The notes beneath the pieces were generated by a model. It searched no databases, was not told the origin of the DNA, and saw only the letters and a program-made list of their open reading frames with translations. A DNA stretch of 47,776 nt from JAEUNJ01 sp052035955 (GTDB lineage Bacteria > Pseudomonadota > Gammaproteobacteria > Burkholderiales > Rhodocyclaceae): positions 1-47,776 of the forward strand of contig JBPOHD010000077.1 in NCBI GenBank assembly GCA_052035955.1, in the 5' to 3' direction. The first letter of the stretch is position 1; each line of letters starts with the position of its first letter. The translations under genes and the position numbers were made by a program. Positions 23,754-33,325 of the stretch are shown here, in pieces.

Positions 23754-24931
23754 CCCAGGGATTGACCGTACTCGGCGCGACGGGGTCGATCGGCACCAGT
23801 ACCCTCGACGTCGTCTCGCGCCATCCGGACCGGTTTCGGGTCATCGCCCTGACCGGCCACAGTCGACTGGACGTCCTTGCCGAACAATGCAGGCGGTTCC
23901 GGCCTCGATTCGCCGTGGTGGCCAGTGCGGCGGATGCGCGCCTCCTGGGGGAGAAACTGCGTCTCCAGGGGCTGGAAACGGAGGTCCTGCACGGTCCCCA
24001 CTCTCTGGAGGCGGTGGCGCGCCTGCCGGAGGTGGACACGGTCATGGCCGCGATCGTTGGCGCGGCGGGCCTGCCGGCGAATCTGGCCGCGGTCAGGGCC
24101 GGGAAGAGGGTGCTCCTGGCAAACAAGGAGTCCTTGGTCATGGCCGGTCCGCTGTTCATGGCGGAGGTCTCGCGCTCGGGCGCCACCTTGCTGCCAATAG
24201 ACAGTGAACATAACGCTATATTTCAGTCACTTCCGATGGGTTTCTCAGGTGACATGAAAGGTTCCGGCGTACGGCGGATCATCCTGACCGCTTCCGGCGG
24301 GCCGTTCCGACAGGCCTCCCGGGACCGCCTGGCCCTGGTGACGCCGGACGAGGCGTGCGCCCATCCCAATTGGGTGATGGGGCGCAAGATTTCAGTCGAC
24401 TCGGCGACCATGATGAACAAGGGGCTGGAGGTGATCGAGGCCCATTGGCTGTTCGGTGCCTCGTCCGATCGGATAGCTGTAGTCATCCACCCACAAAGTG
24501 TCGTGCACTCGATGGTCGAATACGAGGATGGGTCGGTGATCGCGCAGTTGGGAAACCCCGACATGAGGACGCCGATCGCCCATGCCCTCGGCTATCCGGA
24601 ACGGATCGCGGCCGGCGTGGGTTCCCTGGACTTGTGCGCGATCGGCACGCTAGGGTTCGAGGCACCCGACGTCGAACGTTTTCCCTGCCTCGCCCTCGCC
24701 TATCGGGCCCTCGCCGAGGGAGACAACGCCCCGGCCGTGTTGAACGCGGCCAACGAGGTGGCCGTGGCGGCCTTCCTGGCCGGCCGGCTGCCCTTCCTCG
24801 GCATCCCGGATGTGATTGCCCGGACGCTCGATGCCACGCCTCTCGGTCCCATTCCGGACTTGGCGGCAGTCCTGGACGCCGACCGCCGCGCCCGTGAATG
24901 CGCGTCTTCGATGATTGATTCACTCGCCTGA
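23750..24931 (+). CDS. dxr: 1-deoxy-D-xylulose 5-phosphate reductoisomerase
   Basis: 393 residues. ATG 23750 overlaps the cdsA stop by four bases. The NADPH-binding loop is GATGSIGTSTLDVV. LLANKESLVMAG, DSEHNAIFQSLP (metal ligands Asp and Glu), ILTASGGPFR and MMNKGLEVIEAHWLF are the catalytic-domain motifs. It commits DXP to the MEP isoprenoid pathway, feeding the undecaprenyl synthase two genes upstream. Confidence 0.98.
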   Translation: MTQGLTVLGATGSIGTSTLDVVSRHPDRFRVIALTGHSRLDVLAEQCRRFRPRFAVVASAADARLLGEKLRLQGLETEVLHGPHSLEAVARLPEVDTVMAAIVGAAGLPANLAAVRAGKRVLLANKESLVMAGPLFMAEVSRSGATLLPIDSEHNAIFQSLPMGFSGDMKGSGVRRIILTASGGPFRQASRDRLALVTPDEACAHPNWVMGRKISVDSATMMNKGLEVIEAHWLFGASSDRIAVVIHPQSVVHSMVEYEDGSVIAQLGNPDMRTPIAHALGYPERIAAGVGSLDLCAIGTLGFEAPDVERFPCLALAYRALAEGDNAPAVLNAANEVAVAAFLAGRLPFLGIPDVIARTLDATPLGPIPDLAAVLDADRRARECASSMIDSLA

Positions 24932-26307
24932 TGGGCCCGATCAACCCGGCCCTTTACCTGGGTGCATTCCTGGTCGCCCTCGGCGTCCTGATCTTCTTTC
25001 ACGAAATGGGACATTTCCTGGCCGCCCGTGCCTGCGGCGTCAAGGTTCTCAGATTTTCCGTCGGCTTCGGCAAGGCCCTGTTGTCGCGGCGGATCGGCCG
25101 GGACGGGACCGAGTGGGTCCTCGGCGCCTTTCCCTTGGGCGGTTATGTGCGCATGCTCGACGAGCGAGAGGCGCCCGTTCCCGAGAACGACCTGGGGCGC
25201 GCCTTCAATCGCCAGAAGGTCGGTGTTCGGATGATCATCGTGGCGGCGGGCCCCTTGGCCAATTTCGTCCTTGCCGTGTTCTTGTACTGGATCGTCTTCG
25301 CGAACGGGGTGGACGAATTGAAGCCGGTTCTGGGCAAGCCGGCGGACGGAACCCCCGCGGCATTCGCCGAGATCGCCGATGGCGACCTCCTGCGCGCCGT
25401 TGACGGCAAGCCGGTGGCAACCTGGAGCGACGCTCGTTGGGCCATCCTGAAGGCGGGCGTGGAGCGGCGAACCGTCGAACTTGAGGTCATCAATCCGCGT
25501 GGCGAGATTTCCTTCCATCGACTTGCGACGGCGACCGTCGCCTTCGCGGACGGGGAGAGCCGGGATCCCCTCAAGGAACTCGGGTTGCGATTGTTTCGCC
25601 CCAGCATCGAACCCGTGATCGGGCAGGTGGGAAGCGGCTCGGTCGCCGAAAAGGCGGGCCTGTTGGCGGGAGATCGATTCCTGGCTGTGGACGGAAAGCC
25701 CGTCTTGAACTGGGCCGAGGTGGCGGCGGGAATAAGGGCGGCGCCGGAAAGGGAAATCTCCGTCGAACTCGAGCGCGGGGATCGACGGTTGAGTTTTCGC
25801 GTCACGCCCGCCGCGAATACGGAAGGTGGAGTCCAGGTTGGACGGATCGGAATCGCCGTGCGGGAGACGGATCGCACGAGGACCGAATTGTTCGTCCGCG
25901 TGACCTACGGGCCTCTCGACGCGCTCGCCAAGGCGGCCGAACAGACATGGGAAACGACGACATTCAGCTTCGCGATGATCGGGCGCATGATCACCGGCGA
26001 CGTTTCCTGGCGCAACCTGTCCGGACCGGTCACCATCGCCGATTACGCGGGCCAGTCGGCGAGCCTCGGCGCCACGCAGTATCTGCGCTTCCTGGCCCTG
26101 ATCAGCATCAGTCTCGGCGTGCTCAACCTGCTCCCCATCCCGATATTGGATGGTGGGCATTTGTTGTATTATTCGGCGGAAATTATCAAGGGCGGTCCCC
26201 TCTCCGAAAGGGCCATGGAGATTGGCCAACAGATCGGTCTGGTCCTGCTCGGATTGCTGATGGCCTTCGCCTTCTACAACGACATCTACCGCCTCGTTTC
26301 CGGCTGA
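24931..26307 (+). CDS. rseP: RIP metalloprotease RseP
   Basis: 458 residues; ATG 24931 overlaps the dxr TGA. Site-2 protease family: the zinc motif HEMGH lies in the first membrane helix (H24, E25, H28), and the second ligand motif is NLLPIPILDGGHL near residue 405. Two periplasmic PDZ domains lie between (one near GKPADGTPAAFAEIADGDLLRAVDG split at about residue 135, the second from IEPVIGQVGSGSVAEKAGLL). It cleaves anti-sigma factors in the envelope stress response and remnant signal peptides. It is next to bamA as in most proteobacteria. Confidence 0.97.
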   Translation: MGPINPALYLGAFLVALGVLIFFHEMGHFLAARACGVKVLRFSVGFGKALLSRRIGRDGTEWVLGAFPLGGYVRMLDEREAPVPENDLGRAFNRQKVGVRMIIVAAGPLANFVLAVFLYWIVFANGVDELKPVLGKPADGTPAAFAEIADGDLLRAVDGKPVATWSDARWAILKAGVERRTVELEVINPRGEISFHRLATATVAFADGESRDPLKELGLRLFRPSIEPVIGQVGSGSVAEKAGLLAGDRFLAVDGKPVLNWAEVAAGIRAAPEREISVELERGDRRLSFRVTPAANTEGGVQVGRIGIAVRETDRTRTELFVRVTYGPLDALAKAAEQTWETTTFSFAMIGRMITGDVSWRNLSGPVTIADYAGQSASLGATQYLRFLALISISLGVLNLLPIPILDGGHLLYYSAEIIKGGPLSERAMEIGQQIGLVLLGLLMAFAFYNDIYRLVSG

Positions 26308-26311
26308 TCCC

Positions 26312-28591
26312 ATGAAGAAATCCCTGCTCGCCGGTCTGGTCTCGGCGCTGTTTGCCGCTTCCGCCCAGGCCTTCGATCCTTTCGTCGTCAGGGATATCCG
26401 GGTCGAGGGAATTCAGCGTACCGAAGCCGGCACCGTGTTCAGCTACCTGCCCGTCAAGGTCGGCGAGACGATGACGGACGACAAGGCAGCGCAGGCCATC
26501 AAGGCCTTGTTCGCGACGGGATTCTTCAAGGACGTGCGGCTGGAGGTCGAGGGCGCGGTTCTCGTCGTCATTCTCGAAGAGCGCCCGGCGATCGCCTCGA
26601 TCGATTTCGTCGGCCTTAAGGCCTTCAAGAAGGAGGATCTGATCAAGGGCCTGCGCGAGGTGGGACTGGCGGAGTCGCGCATCTTCGACCGTTCCATGCT
26701 GGAGAAGGCGGAGAAGGAACTGAAGCGCCAATACCTCAGCCTCGGCCATTACGCGGTCCAGTTCACGACCACCGTCACGCCGCTGGAGCGCAACCGGATC
26801 GGCATCAGTTTCGCGGTGGACGAAGGCCAGATCGCCAAGATCCGGCAGATCAACATCATCGGCGCGAACGCCTTCAGCGAGAAGGACCTGCTCGACCTGT
26901 TCGTTCTGCGGACCCCGGGCTGGTTGACCTGGTATACGAAGAACGACCAGTACTCGAAGCAGAAACTGGCAGGGGACCTGGAAAAACTCCGATCCTTCTA
27001 CTTGGACCGGGGCTACATGGAGTTCACCATCGACTCCACGCAGGTTTCGATCACCCCGGACAAGCAGGAGATCTATATCGCCGTCAGCATCACCGAGGGC
27101 GAGAAGTACAAGGTGTCGTCGGTCAAACTTGCCGGCGAACTGTTGTTGCCGGAAGAAGATCTGACCAAACTGGTGACGGTCAAGCCGGGGGACGACTTCT
27201 CCCGTGAGCGCGTTACCCAGACCACGAAGGCAATCAGCGACCGCCTCGGCAACGAGGGCTACGCCTTCGCCAACGTGAACGCCGTGCCGGAAATGGACAA
27301 GGCCAAGCGAGAGGTGGGTTTCACCGTATTCATCGATCCCGGGCGCCGGATCTACGTCCGTCAGGTGAACCTGACCGGAAACACCCGGACACGCGACGAA
27401 GTCATCCGCCGGGAGATGCGGCAGATGGAATCGAGTTGGTACGAGGGGGAGAAGATCAACAAGTCCCGGGCCCGCGTCGACAAGCTCGGCTATTTCGACG
27501 AAGTGACCGTGGAGACCCCACCGGTACCCGGAACGACGGACCAGGTCGACGTGAATGTGAACGTGAAGGAGAAGCCGACCGGAAACATCCTCCTCGGCGC
27601 CGGTTTTTCCAGTTCGGAAAAGGTCGTCCTTTCCGGGTCGGTCCAGCAACAGAACCTCTTCGGCAGTGGCAAGCACATAGGCGTCGGATTGAACACCAGC
27701 AAGGTCAACAAGGTGTATTCCTTCTCCTACACCGATCCATATCACACCATCGACGGCATTTCCCGTGGATTCGACGTTTACCACCGCGACACGGACACCA
27801 CCAGCCTGACCATCGGCTATTACGGTGCGCGATCGACCGGCGCCGGGGTGCGGTACGGATTGCCGATTGGCGAGGACGATGCGGTGACAGTCGGTCTTGC
27901 AGTCGACGGAACTCGCCTCCGGGTGACCAACGCGAGCCCCAAGAGGTACCGGGATTACGTGCGCGATTTCGGCGATTCCTCGACAACCCTCTCGGCGACC
28001 GTCGGATGGGCCAAGGACACACTGGACAGCCGAATCTATCCGACCTCCGGAGGCGTCTGGAAAATCGGTGGCGAAATGGCCATTCCGCCCGCAAGCCAAC
28101 GTTATTACAAGGCGTCTATCCAGCATCAGCGCTACATGCCGATAGCCCGCGACGTTACCCTCGCGGTCAATGGGGAGTTCGGCATTGCGAACGGATTCGG
28201 TGGGAAGGACTTGCCCTTCTTCAAGAACTTCTATGCTGGCGGGATCGGATCCGTCCGGGGTTTCGAAGGAAGTTCCCTCGGTCCGATCGACGCGACGACC
28301 GGCGAGCGCCTTGGCGGTACGAAGCGGCTGGTGGCCAACGTCGAAGTGCTGTTCCCGATGCCGGGATCGGGTCTGGATCGGTCGGTGCGCCTGGGCGCAT
28401 TCGTCGATGCCGGCCAGGTGTGGGGGCAGGGCGACAAGGCAAGCCTTGGCAACATGAGGTACTCGGCCGGTGTGTCCCTCGCCTGGAATTCGCCGCTTGG
28501 TCCGCTCAAGTTCAGTCTGGGCAATCCCCTGAACAAGAAGCCGGAAGACAAGCTTCAGCGGTTGCAATTCCAGATGGGATCAACGTTTTGA
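26312..28591 (+). CDS. bamA: Outer membrane protein assembly factor BamA
   Basis: 759 residues. Signal peptide MKKSLLAGLVSALFAASAQA. Five POTRA domains span roughly residues 22-420, the first beginning FVVRDIRVEGIQRTEAGTVF. A 16-strand barrel follows with the conserved lid-loop motif VRGFEGSSLG. The C-terminal strand ends LQFQMGSTF with the terminal phenylalanine recognised by the BAM complex itself. It inserts beta-barrel proteins, which here would include the TonB receptor at 34103. A small GCCCC/GGGGC hairpin (28596-28608) lies before skp. Confidence 0.98.
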   Translation: MKKSLLAGLVSALFAASAQAFDPFVVRDIRVEGIQRTEAGTVFSYLPVKVGETMTDDKAAQAIKALFATGFFKDVRLEVEGAVLVVILEERPAIASIDFVGLKAFKKEDLIKGLREVGLAESRIFDRSMLEKAEKELKRQYLSLGHYAVQFTTTVTPLERNRIGISFAVDEGQIAKIRQINIIGANAFSEKDLLDLFVLRTPGWLTWYTKNDQYSKQKLAGDLEKLRSFYLDRGYMEFTIDSTQVSITPDKQEIYIAVSITEGEKYKVSSVKLAGELLLPEEDLTKLVTVKPGDDFSRERVTQTTKAISDRLGNEGYAFANVNAVPEMDKAKREVGFTVFIDPGRRIYVRQVNLTGNTRTRDEVIRREMRQMESSWYEGEKINKSRARVDKLGYFDEVTVETPPVPGTTDQVDVNVNVKEKPTGNILLGAGFSSSEKVVLSGSVQQQNLFGSGKHIGVGLNTSKVNKVYSFSYTDPYHTIDGISRGFDVYHRDTDTTSLTIGYYGARSTGAGVRYGLPIGEDDAVTVGLAVDGTRLRVTNASPKRYRDYVRDFGDSSTTLSATVGWAKDTLDSRIYPTSGGVWKIGGEMAIPPASQRYYKASIQHQRYMPIARDVTLAVNGEFGIANGFGGKDLPFFKNFYAGGIGSVRGFEGSSLGPIDATTGERLGGTKRLVANVEVLFPMPGSGLDRSVRLGAFVDAGQVWGQGDKASLGNMRYSAGVSLAWNSPLGPLKFSLGNPLNKKPEDKLQRLQFQMGSTF

Positions 28592-28627
28592 CCGTGCCCC
28601 GACGGGGCGCTGCGGAGGAAATTTCTC

Positions 28628-29137
28628 ATGAAGAAGATCGCGCTTAGCCTCGTCCTGGCCTGTGTTTGGGCGAACCCTGCCTTCTCCAATTCCGAGGGCA
28701 AGATCGGTTTCGTCAGCACAGAGCGAATCCTCCGTGACGCCCCGGCGGCCGTTCGCGCCCAGAAGAAGCTGGAAAAGGAGTTCGAAAAGCGGGGCCAGGA
28801 TCTCCAGACCATGGAGAAGCAATTGCAGAAGATGCAGGAAAACCTCGAGAAGAATGCCGTCACCATGGCGGAATCCGAGCGCCGGAACAAGGAAAGGGAA
28901 TTCAACGACGTCAATCGGGAATTCCAGCGCAAGCGCCGCGAATTCGGCGAAGACCTGAACCAGCGCCGGAACGAGGAACTGGCTGCGGTGATCGACCGGG
29001 CCAACAAGACGATCAAGCAGATCGCGGAAGCGGAAAAGTACGACATCATCTTCCAGGAAGCAGTCTATTTCAATCCGCGCATCGACATCACGGACAAGGT
29101 CATCAAGGCCCTGGGCGACACTCCGTCGGGGAAATGA
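28628..29137 (+). CDS. skp: Periplasmic chaperone Skp/OmpH
   Basis: 169 residues with a signal peptide (MKKIALSLVLACVWANPAFS). GGAGG at 28614-28618 precedes the ATG. After the short strand KIGFVSTERILRDAPA comes a long Lys/Glu/Arg-rich coiled coil (about residues 45-120), then the return strand YDIIFQEAVYFNPRIDITD. It delivers unfolded outer-membrane proteins to BAM. The bamA-skp-lpxD order is conserved. Confidence 0.95.
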   Translation: MKKIALSLVLACVWANPAFSNSEGKIGFVSTERILRDAPAAVRAQKKLEKEFEKRGQDLQTMEKQLQKMQENLEKNAVTMAESERRNKEREFNDVNREFQRKRREFGEDLNQRRNEELAAVIDRANKTIKQIAEAEKYDIIFQEAVYFNPRIDITDKVIKALGDTPSGK

Positions 29138-29147
29138 GCTGCCATCC

Positions 29148-30176
29148 GTGCCGGTTCGTCTTGCCGACATTGTCGCGCGCTTCGGCGGCGAACTCGCCGG
29201 CGACGGAGATGTCCTGATCGAGGGGCTCGCCCCGCTGCAATCGGCCGGTCCCGGCCACCTCAGCTTCCTTGCCAATCCGCGCTACAGGTCGCGCCTGGGC
29301 GACACACGGGCGAACGCGGTCATCATCGCCGGCGATGCGGTTTCGGATTGTCCGGTTCCGGCAATAGTCACCGAGCAGCCCTATCTGTATTTCGCCCGGG
29401 TGGCCGCTTGGCTGCATCCGGAGCCGGAACTTCCCCCGGGCATCCATCCAAGCGCGGTTGTCGAGTGCCCCGTTCCGCCGACCTCGCACGTGGGGCCTCA
29501 CGCCTGGATCGGCCCTGGCGCGGAGATCGGTGAAGGAACCATAATCGGCGCCCATTGCAGCGTGGGGGCGCGCGCGCGCATAGGTCCGGGAACGCGACTC
29601 AATCCGGGGGTAACGGTCTACCATGCCTGCCAGCTCGGCAGCCGCCTCATCGTTCATTCGGGGGCGGTCATCGGCGCCGACGGATTCGGGTTTGCGCGCG
29701 ACGAGGAGGGGCACTGGCAGAAGATCCCCCAGACAGGACGCGTAATCGTCGGCGATGACGTCGAGATCGGCGCCAACAGCACGATAGACCGGGGGGCACT
29801 GGAGGATACCGTCATCGGCAACGGCGTGAAGCTGGACAACCAGATTCAGGTCGGGCACAACGTCCGCATAGGTGACGATACCGCGATGGCCGGGTGTGTC
29901 GGCATTGCCGGCAGTGCCACCATCGGCCGCCGGTGTACCGTCGGCGGTGGGGCCATAATTCTCGGGCACCTGGAAATTGCCGACGACGTCCACGTGTCTT
30001 CCGGAACCCTGGTCGCCAAGTCGATCCGCAGTCCTGGAACCTATACTGGAACCGTGCCCTTTCTTCCCCACGGCGAATGGCTGCGCAATTTCGCCCGACT
30101 GCGCCATCTCGAGTCGATGGCCGATAGAATACGCGCCCTCGAAACGAGGCTCGCCGAACTGGAGAAACGCTCATGA
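29148..30176 (+). CDS. lpxD: UDP-3-O-(3-hydroxyacyl)glucosamine N-acyltransferase LpxD
   Basis: 342 residues from GTG 29148; there is no ATG alternative, and the product opens VRLADIVARFGGELAGDG as in the family. The uridine-binding N-terminal domain has LSFLANPRYRSRL. A left-handed beta helix of hexapeptides follows (IGPGAEIGEGTIIGAHCSVG and more). NQIQVGHNVRIGDDTAMAG holds the catalytic histidine, and the C-terminal helix is rich in Arg and Leu. It adds the second acyl chain in lipid A synthesis. The stop overlaps the fabZ start. Confidence 0.98.
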   Translation: MPVRLADIVARFGGELAGDGDVLIEGLAPLQSAGPGHLSFLANPRYRSRLGDTRANAVIIAGDAVSDCPVPAIVTEQPYLYFARVAAWLHPEPELPPGIHPSAVVECPVPPTSHVGPHAWIGPGAEIGEGTIIGAHCSVGARARIGPGTRLNPGVTVYHACQLGSRLIVHSGAVIGADGFGFARDEEGHWQKIPQTGRVIVGDDVEIGANSTIDRGALEDTVIGNGVKLDNQIQVGHNVRIGDDTAMAGCVGIAGSATIGRRCTVGGGAIILGHLEIADDVHVSSGTLVAKSIRSPGTYTGTVPFLPHGEWLRNFARLRHLESMADRIRALETRLAELEKRS

Positions 30177-30619
30177 CCAGCATGGACATCCACGCCATTC
30201 TCGAACACCTGCCCCACAGATACCCGCTGCTCCTCGTGGACCGGGTTCTCGAGGTCTCTCCGGGCGAGAGCATCCGCGCTTTGAAGAACGTGAGCGTGAA
30301 CGAACCCTTCTTTCCCGGCCATTATCCCCACCACCCCGTGATGCCCGGAGTCCTCATCGTCGAGGCCATGGCGCAGGCCGCCGCCATCCTGTCCTTCCGC
30401 ACTCTCGGGGGAAAGCCCGACGACAAATCGGTTTATTACTTCGTTGGCATCGACGGGGCGCGCTTCAAGCGTCCCGTCGGTCCCGGCGACCAGTTGATCC
30501 TCGAGGTGAAGATCACCGCCAACAAGCGGGGCATCTGGAAATTCTCGGCGACGGCAAAGGTCGAGGGCCAGGTGGCGGCCGAGGCCGAGTTGATGTGTAC
30601 CGTGCGCCAGATCCCATGA
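30173..30619 (+). CDS. fabZ: 3-hydroxyacyl-[ACP] dehydratase FabZ
   Basis: 148 residues; the ATG overlaps the lpxD TGA (ATGA). Hot-dog fold with the catalytic histidine in FFPGHYPHHPVMPG and glutamate in LIVEAMAQAA. It dehydrates 3-hydroxyacyl-ACP, competing with LpxA and LpxD for the same pool, which explains the conserved lpxD-fabZ-lpxA order. An ATG at 30182 (MDIHAIL) is a possible alternative start. Confidence 0.98.
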   Translation: MTSMDIHAILEHLPHRYPLLLVDRVLEVSPGESIRALKNVSVNEPFFPGHYPHHPVMPGVLIVEAMAQAAAILSFRTLGGKPDDKSVYYFVGIDGARFKRPVGPGDQLILEVKITANKRGIWKFSATAKVEGQVAAEAELMCTVRQIP

Positions 30620-31398
30620 GCGGTCCCGGCATCCATCCGACGGCCATCGTGCACCCGGGTGCGAGGATCGGTCCCGGTGTCGAGATCGGCCCCTATTCCG
30701 TGGTCGGAGAGCATGTCCGGATCGGCGAGGGAACCTGGATAGGACCTCATGTGGTCATCGGCGGCCATACCGGCATCGGAGCGGGGAATCGCATTTTCCA
30801 GTTCTCGTCGATCGGCGAGATTCCCCAGGACAAGAAATACGCCGGCGAGCCGACCCGCCTCGAGATCGGCGACCGCAACACCATACGCGAGTTCTGTACC
30901 CTGAACTGCGGCACCGCCCAGGATGCGGGATGCACCCGCCTTGGTAACGACAATTGGATCATGGCCTATGTGCACATGGCCCATGATTGCCAGGTGGGGA
31001 GCAATACGATCTTCGCCAACAACGCACAACTGGCGGGCCATGTGCGGGTCGGCGATTGGGCGATACTCGGCGGATTCACCGTCGTGCACCAGTTTGTGCG
31101 AATCGGGGCACACAGCATGACCGCGATGGGGACGATCCTGCTGCAGGACCTGCCTCCCTACGTCACCGCGGCGGGCAATGCCGCCGAGCCCCACGGCATC
31201 AACTCGGAGGGTTTGAAGCGGCGTGGCTTCTCCGCCGACGGAATTGCGGCCATTCGGCGCGCCTACAAGACCTTGTACAAGTCCGGGCTGTCCCTGGTCG
31301 ACGCCCGGCAGGGGATCGAGGCGGACGCCGCGGCCGCCCCCGAACTGGTGGCGCTGAGCGAGTTCCTTTCTCAGGCGGGCCGTGGGATCATCCGATAG
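30616..31398 (+). CDS. lpxA: UDP-N-acetylglucosamine acyltransferase LpxA
   Basis: 260 residues from ATG 30616, overlapping fabZ by four bases; the open frame continues upstream but there it is a shadow. Left-handed beta-helix hexapeptides run from IHPTAIVHPGARIGPGVEIG. YVHMAHDCQVGS contains the catalytic histidine, and NAEPHGINSEGLKRRGFS is the family substrate segment. The C-terminal helical bundle is present. First step of lipid A synthesis. Confidence 0.98.
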   Translation: MSGPGIHPTAIVHPGARIGPGVEIGPYSVVGEHVRIGEGTWIGPHVVIGGHTGIGAGNRIFQFSSIGEIPQDKKYAGEPTRLEIGDRNTIREFCTLNCGTAQDAGCTRLGNDNWIMAYVHMAHDCQVGSNTIFANNAQLAGHVRVGDWAILGGFTVVHQFVRIGAHSMTAMGTILLQDLPPYVTAAGNAAEPHGINSEGLKRRGFSADGIAAIRRAYKTLYKSGLSLVDARQGIEADAAAAPELVALSEFLSQAGRGIIR

Positions 31399-32562
31399 AT
31401 GCCGACGCGCATTGCGATGGTGGCCGGAGAGGCCTCCGGCGACCTGCTTGCGGCGCACCTGATTGCGGCGCTGCGCGAGCAGGTTCCTGACGCGGAATTT
31501 GCAGGGATCGGCGGTCCGAAGATGCAGGCGCGGGGATTCGACGCCTGGTGGCCGTCGGAGAAGCTCGCGGTACGTGGCTATGCGGAGGTACTCCGCCATT
31601 ATTGGGAAATTTCCGGGATCCGCCGCCGCCTCCTGGACCGGCTGGTCCAGTGGCGGCCGAACGTGTTCATCGGCGTCGACGCGCCGGATTTCAACCTCTG
31701 GCTCGAATACCGGCTGAAGCGATCGGCCATTCCCGCCATCCATTACGTCAGTCCGTCCGTGTGGGCATGGCGCAGCGGGCGTGTTCCCAGGATTGCGCGG
31801 TCGGTCACCGGGCTGCTGGCGCTCTTTCCATTCGAGCCCGAAATCTATCGGTCGCACGATGTTCCTGTCACCTATGTCGGGCATCCCCTCGCCGACGTCA
31901 TTCCCGAGGAGGTGGACCATCGGGGGGCGCGCGAGCGCCTGGGGCTTCCGGGGGAGGCCACGGTGTTCGCTTTGCTGCCCGGTAGCCGGCAGTCCGAGTT
32001 GCGCTACATGGCAGATCTGTTCGTGGATACCGCCGCAACTCTGGCGCAGCGCTTCCCGCGCCCGGTGTTCCTCGTTCCGCTCGTTTCGCGGGAGACGCGG
32101 CTGCAGTTCGAGGAGGCAATGTGGCGCAATGGGGCGCAGGAATTGCCATTCAAGCTGCTCTTCGGGCATGCCCAGGATGCCCTGGCCGCAGCCGACGCGG
32201 CCCTCATCGCAAGCGGTACAGCGACTCTCGAGGCGGCCCTGATGAAGGCGCCGATGGTGATCACCTACCGAATGTCGCCCTGGTCCTGGACATTGATGCG
32301 GCGCATGCGCCTGCAACCCTGGGTGGGCTTGCCCAACATCCTCGCCGGCCGTTTCGTCGTTCCCGAGTTCCTGCAGGACGATGCCACCGCAGAGAACCTG
32401 GCCCAGGCGCTTGGAAACCTCGTCGAGGACAGGGGGGTGCGCGAAAGTCTGGATACGGGCTTCCGGGGAATCCACAAGACGCTCAGGCAGGATACGGCGA
32501 GCAGGGCGGCGGCAGCGATCCTTCCCTTCGTGAGGGAGAGATGGGACGCGTCTGCGGGGTAG
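31399..32562 (+). CDS. lpxB: Lipid-A-disaccharide synthase LpxB
   Basis: 387 residues, starting directly after the lpxA stop. The GT-B glycosyltransferase opens IAMVAGEASGDLLAAHLI. Family signatures are FIGVDAPDFNLWLE, HYVSPSVWAWRSGR, TYVGHPLADVIPE, FALLPGSRQSEL and ASGTATLEAAL. It joins lipid X and UDP-diacylglucosamine at the inner membrane. The end overlaps rnhB by 22 bases. Confidence 0.98.
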   Translation: MPTRIAMVAGEASGDLLAAHLIAALREQVPDAEFAGIGGPKMQARGFDAWWPSEKLAVRGYAEVLRHYWEISGIRRRLLDRLVQWRPNVFIGVDAPDFNLWLEYRLKRSAIPAIHYVSPSVWAWRSGRVPRIARSVTGLLALFPFEPEIYRSHDVPVTYVGHPLADVIPEEVDHRGARERLGLPGEATVFALLPGSRQSELRYMADLFVDTAATLAQRFPRPVFLVPLVSRETRLQFEEAMWRNGAQELPFKLLFGHAQDALAAADAALIASGTATLEAALMKAPMVITYRMSPWSWTLMRRMRLQPWVGLPNILAGRFVVPEFLQDDATAENLAQALGNLVEDRGVRESLDTGFRGIHKTLRQDTASRAAAAILPFVRERWDASAG

Positions 32563-33164
32563 ACGAGGCGGGTCGCGGGCCCCTGGCCGGGCCGGTATTC
32601 GCAGCAGCGGTGGTCCTCGACGACGGGTGCCGCGTGCAGGGACTGGCCGATTCCAAGAAGCTCAGCCCGCGGACGCGGGAACGACTCGCCGTCGAAATCC
32701 GCGAAAAGGCCCTGGACTGGTCCATTGCATGGGCCACTGTCGCCGAGATCGATGCCTTGAATATCCTCAACGCTACCATGCTGGCCATGCGGCGGGCGAT
32801 CGAGGGCCTGCATATGCCGCCGGATGAGGTACTCGTCGATGGAAACCGGGTTCCCGGCGGCCTTGCCATCCCTTCCCGGGCCATCGTGGGCGGCGATGCG
32901 ACCGTGGCGGAGATTTCGGCGGCATCGATCCTTGCCAAGACTGCCCGCGATTCGGAGATGCAGCGCCTGCATCGGGAACGTCCGGAGTACGGCCTGGACC
33001 GCCATATGGGTTACGGCACGGCCGTTCACCTCGCCGCCCTGAAACGGTTCGGTCCGGCGCCCTTCCATCGACGCAGCTTCGCGCCGGTTCGCGACCTGCT
33101 TGCCGAATTCGGGGAGCCCCAGTGCGCATTTCCGCTCGGCCGGCGAAATCCATCGAATGACTGA
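32541..33164 (+). CDS. rnhB: Ribonuclease HII
   Basis: 207 residues from ATG 32541, following GAGGGAGAG. Catalytic acidic residues lie in GVDEAGRGPLAGPV (Asp and Glu), in EVLVDGN and in HMGYGT-adjacent SAASILAKTARD. LADSKKLSPRTRE is the conserved second motif. It cuts RNA in RNA/DNA hybrids at single ribonucleotides. Last member of the lpx block, as in E. coli. Confidence 0.97.
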   Translation: MGRVCGVDEAGRGPLAGPVFAAAVVLDDGCRVQGLADSKKLSPRTRERLAVEIREKALDWSIAWATVAEIDALNILNATMLAMRRAIEGLHMPPDEVLVDGNRVPGGLAIPSRAIVGGDATVAEISAASILAKTARDSEMQRLHRERPEYGLDRHMGYGTAVHLAALKRFGPAPFHRRSFAPVRDLLAEFGEPQCAFPLGRRNPSND

Positions 33165-33212
33165 GAGCAGGCCCCGGTGCGGCCTGGCCGCGCTCGGCGA
33201 TGGACTTCGGCG

Positions 33213-33240
33213 TTGCGGCCTGGAATAAAGACGGCATACT
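33213..33240 (+). promoter_or_regulatory. Weak sigma70-like promoter before the methyltransferase gene
   Basis: TTGCGG (33213-33218), 16 bases, CATACT (33235-33240), about 85 bases before the start at 33326. An inverted repeat CAGGCC-N7-GGCCTG at 33168-33186 lies just after rnhB, without a T-run. Together they hint that a new transcript begins here after the superoperon. Confidence 0.35.
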
Positions 33241-33325
33241 TGCATCGGGCGCCGCCACGGTCGTCGGGTAGTGGCTGAGGCGTCGAGAACGAGGTTCGCG
33301 GCCGAAGGGGTGGGATGAAGTGCGC

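Noticed and set aside
26186..28567. A 793-codon minus-strand frame opposite bamA
   Set aside because: bamA is unmistakable on the plus strand; the opposite frame has no recognisable domain.
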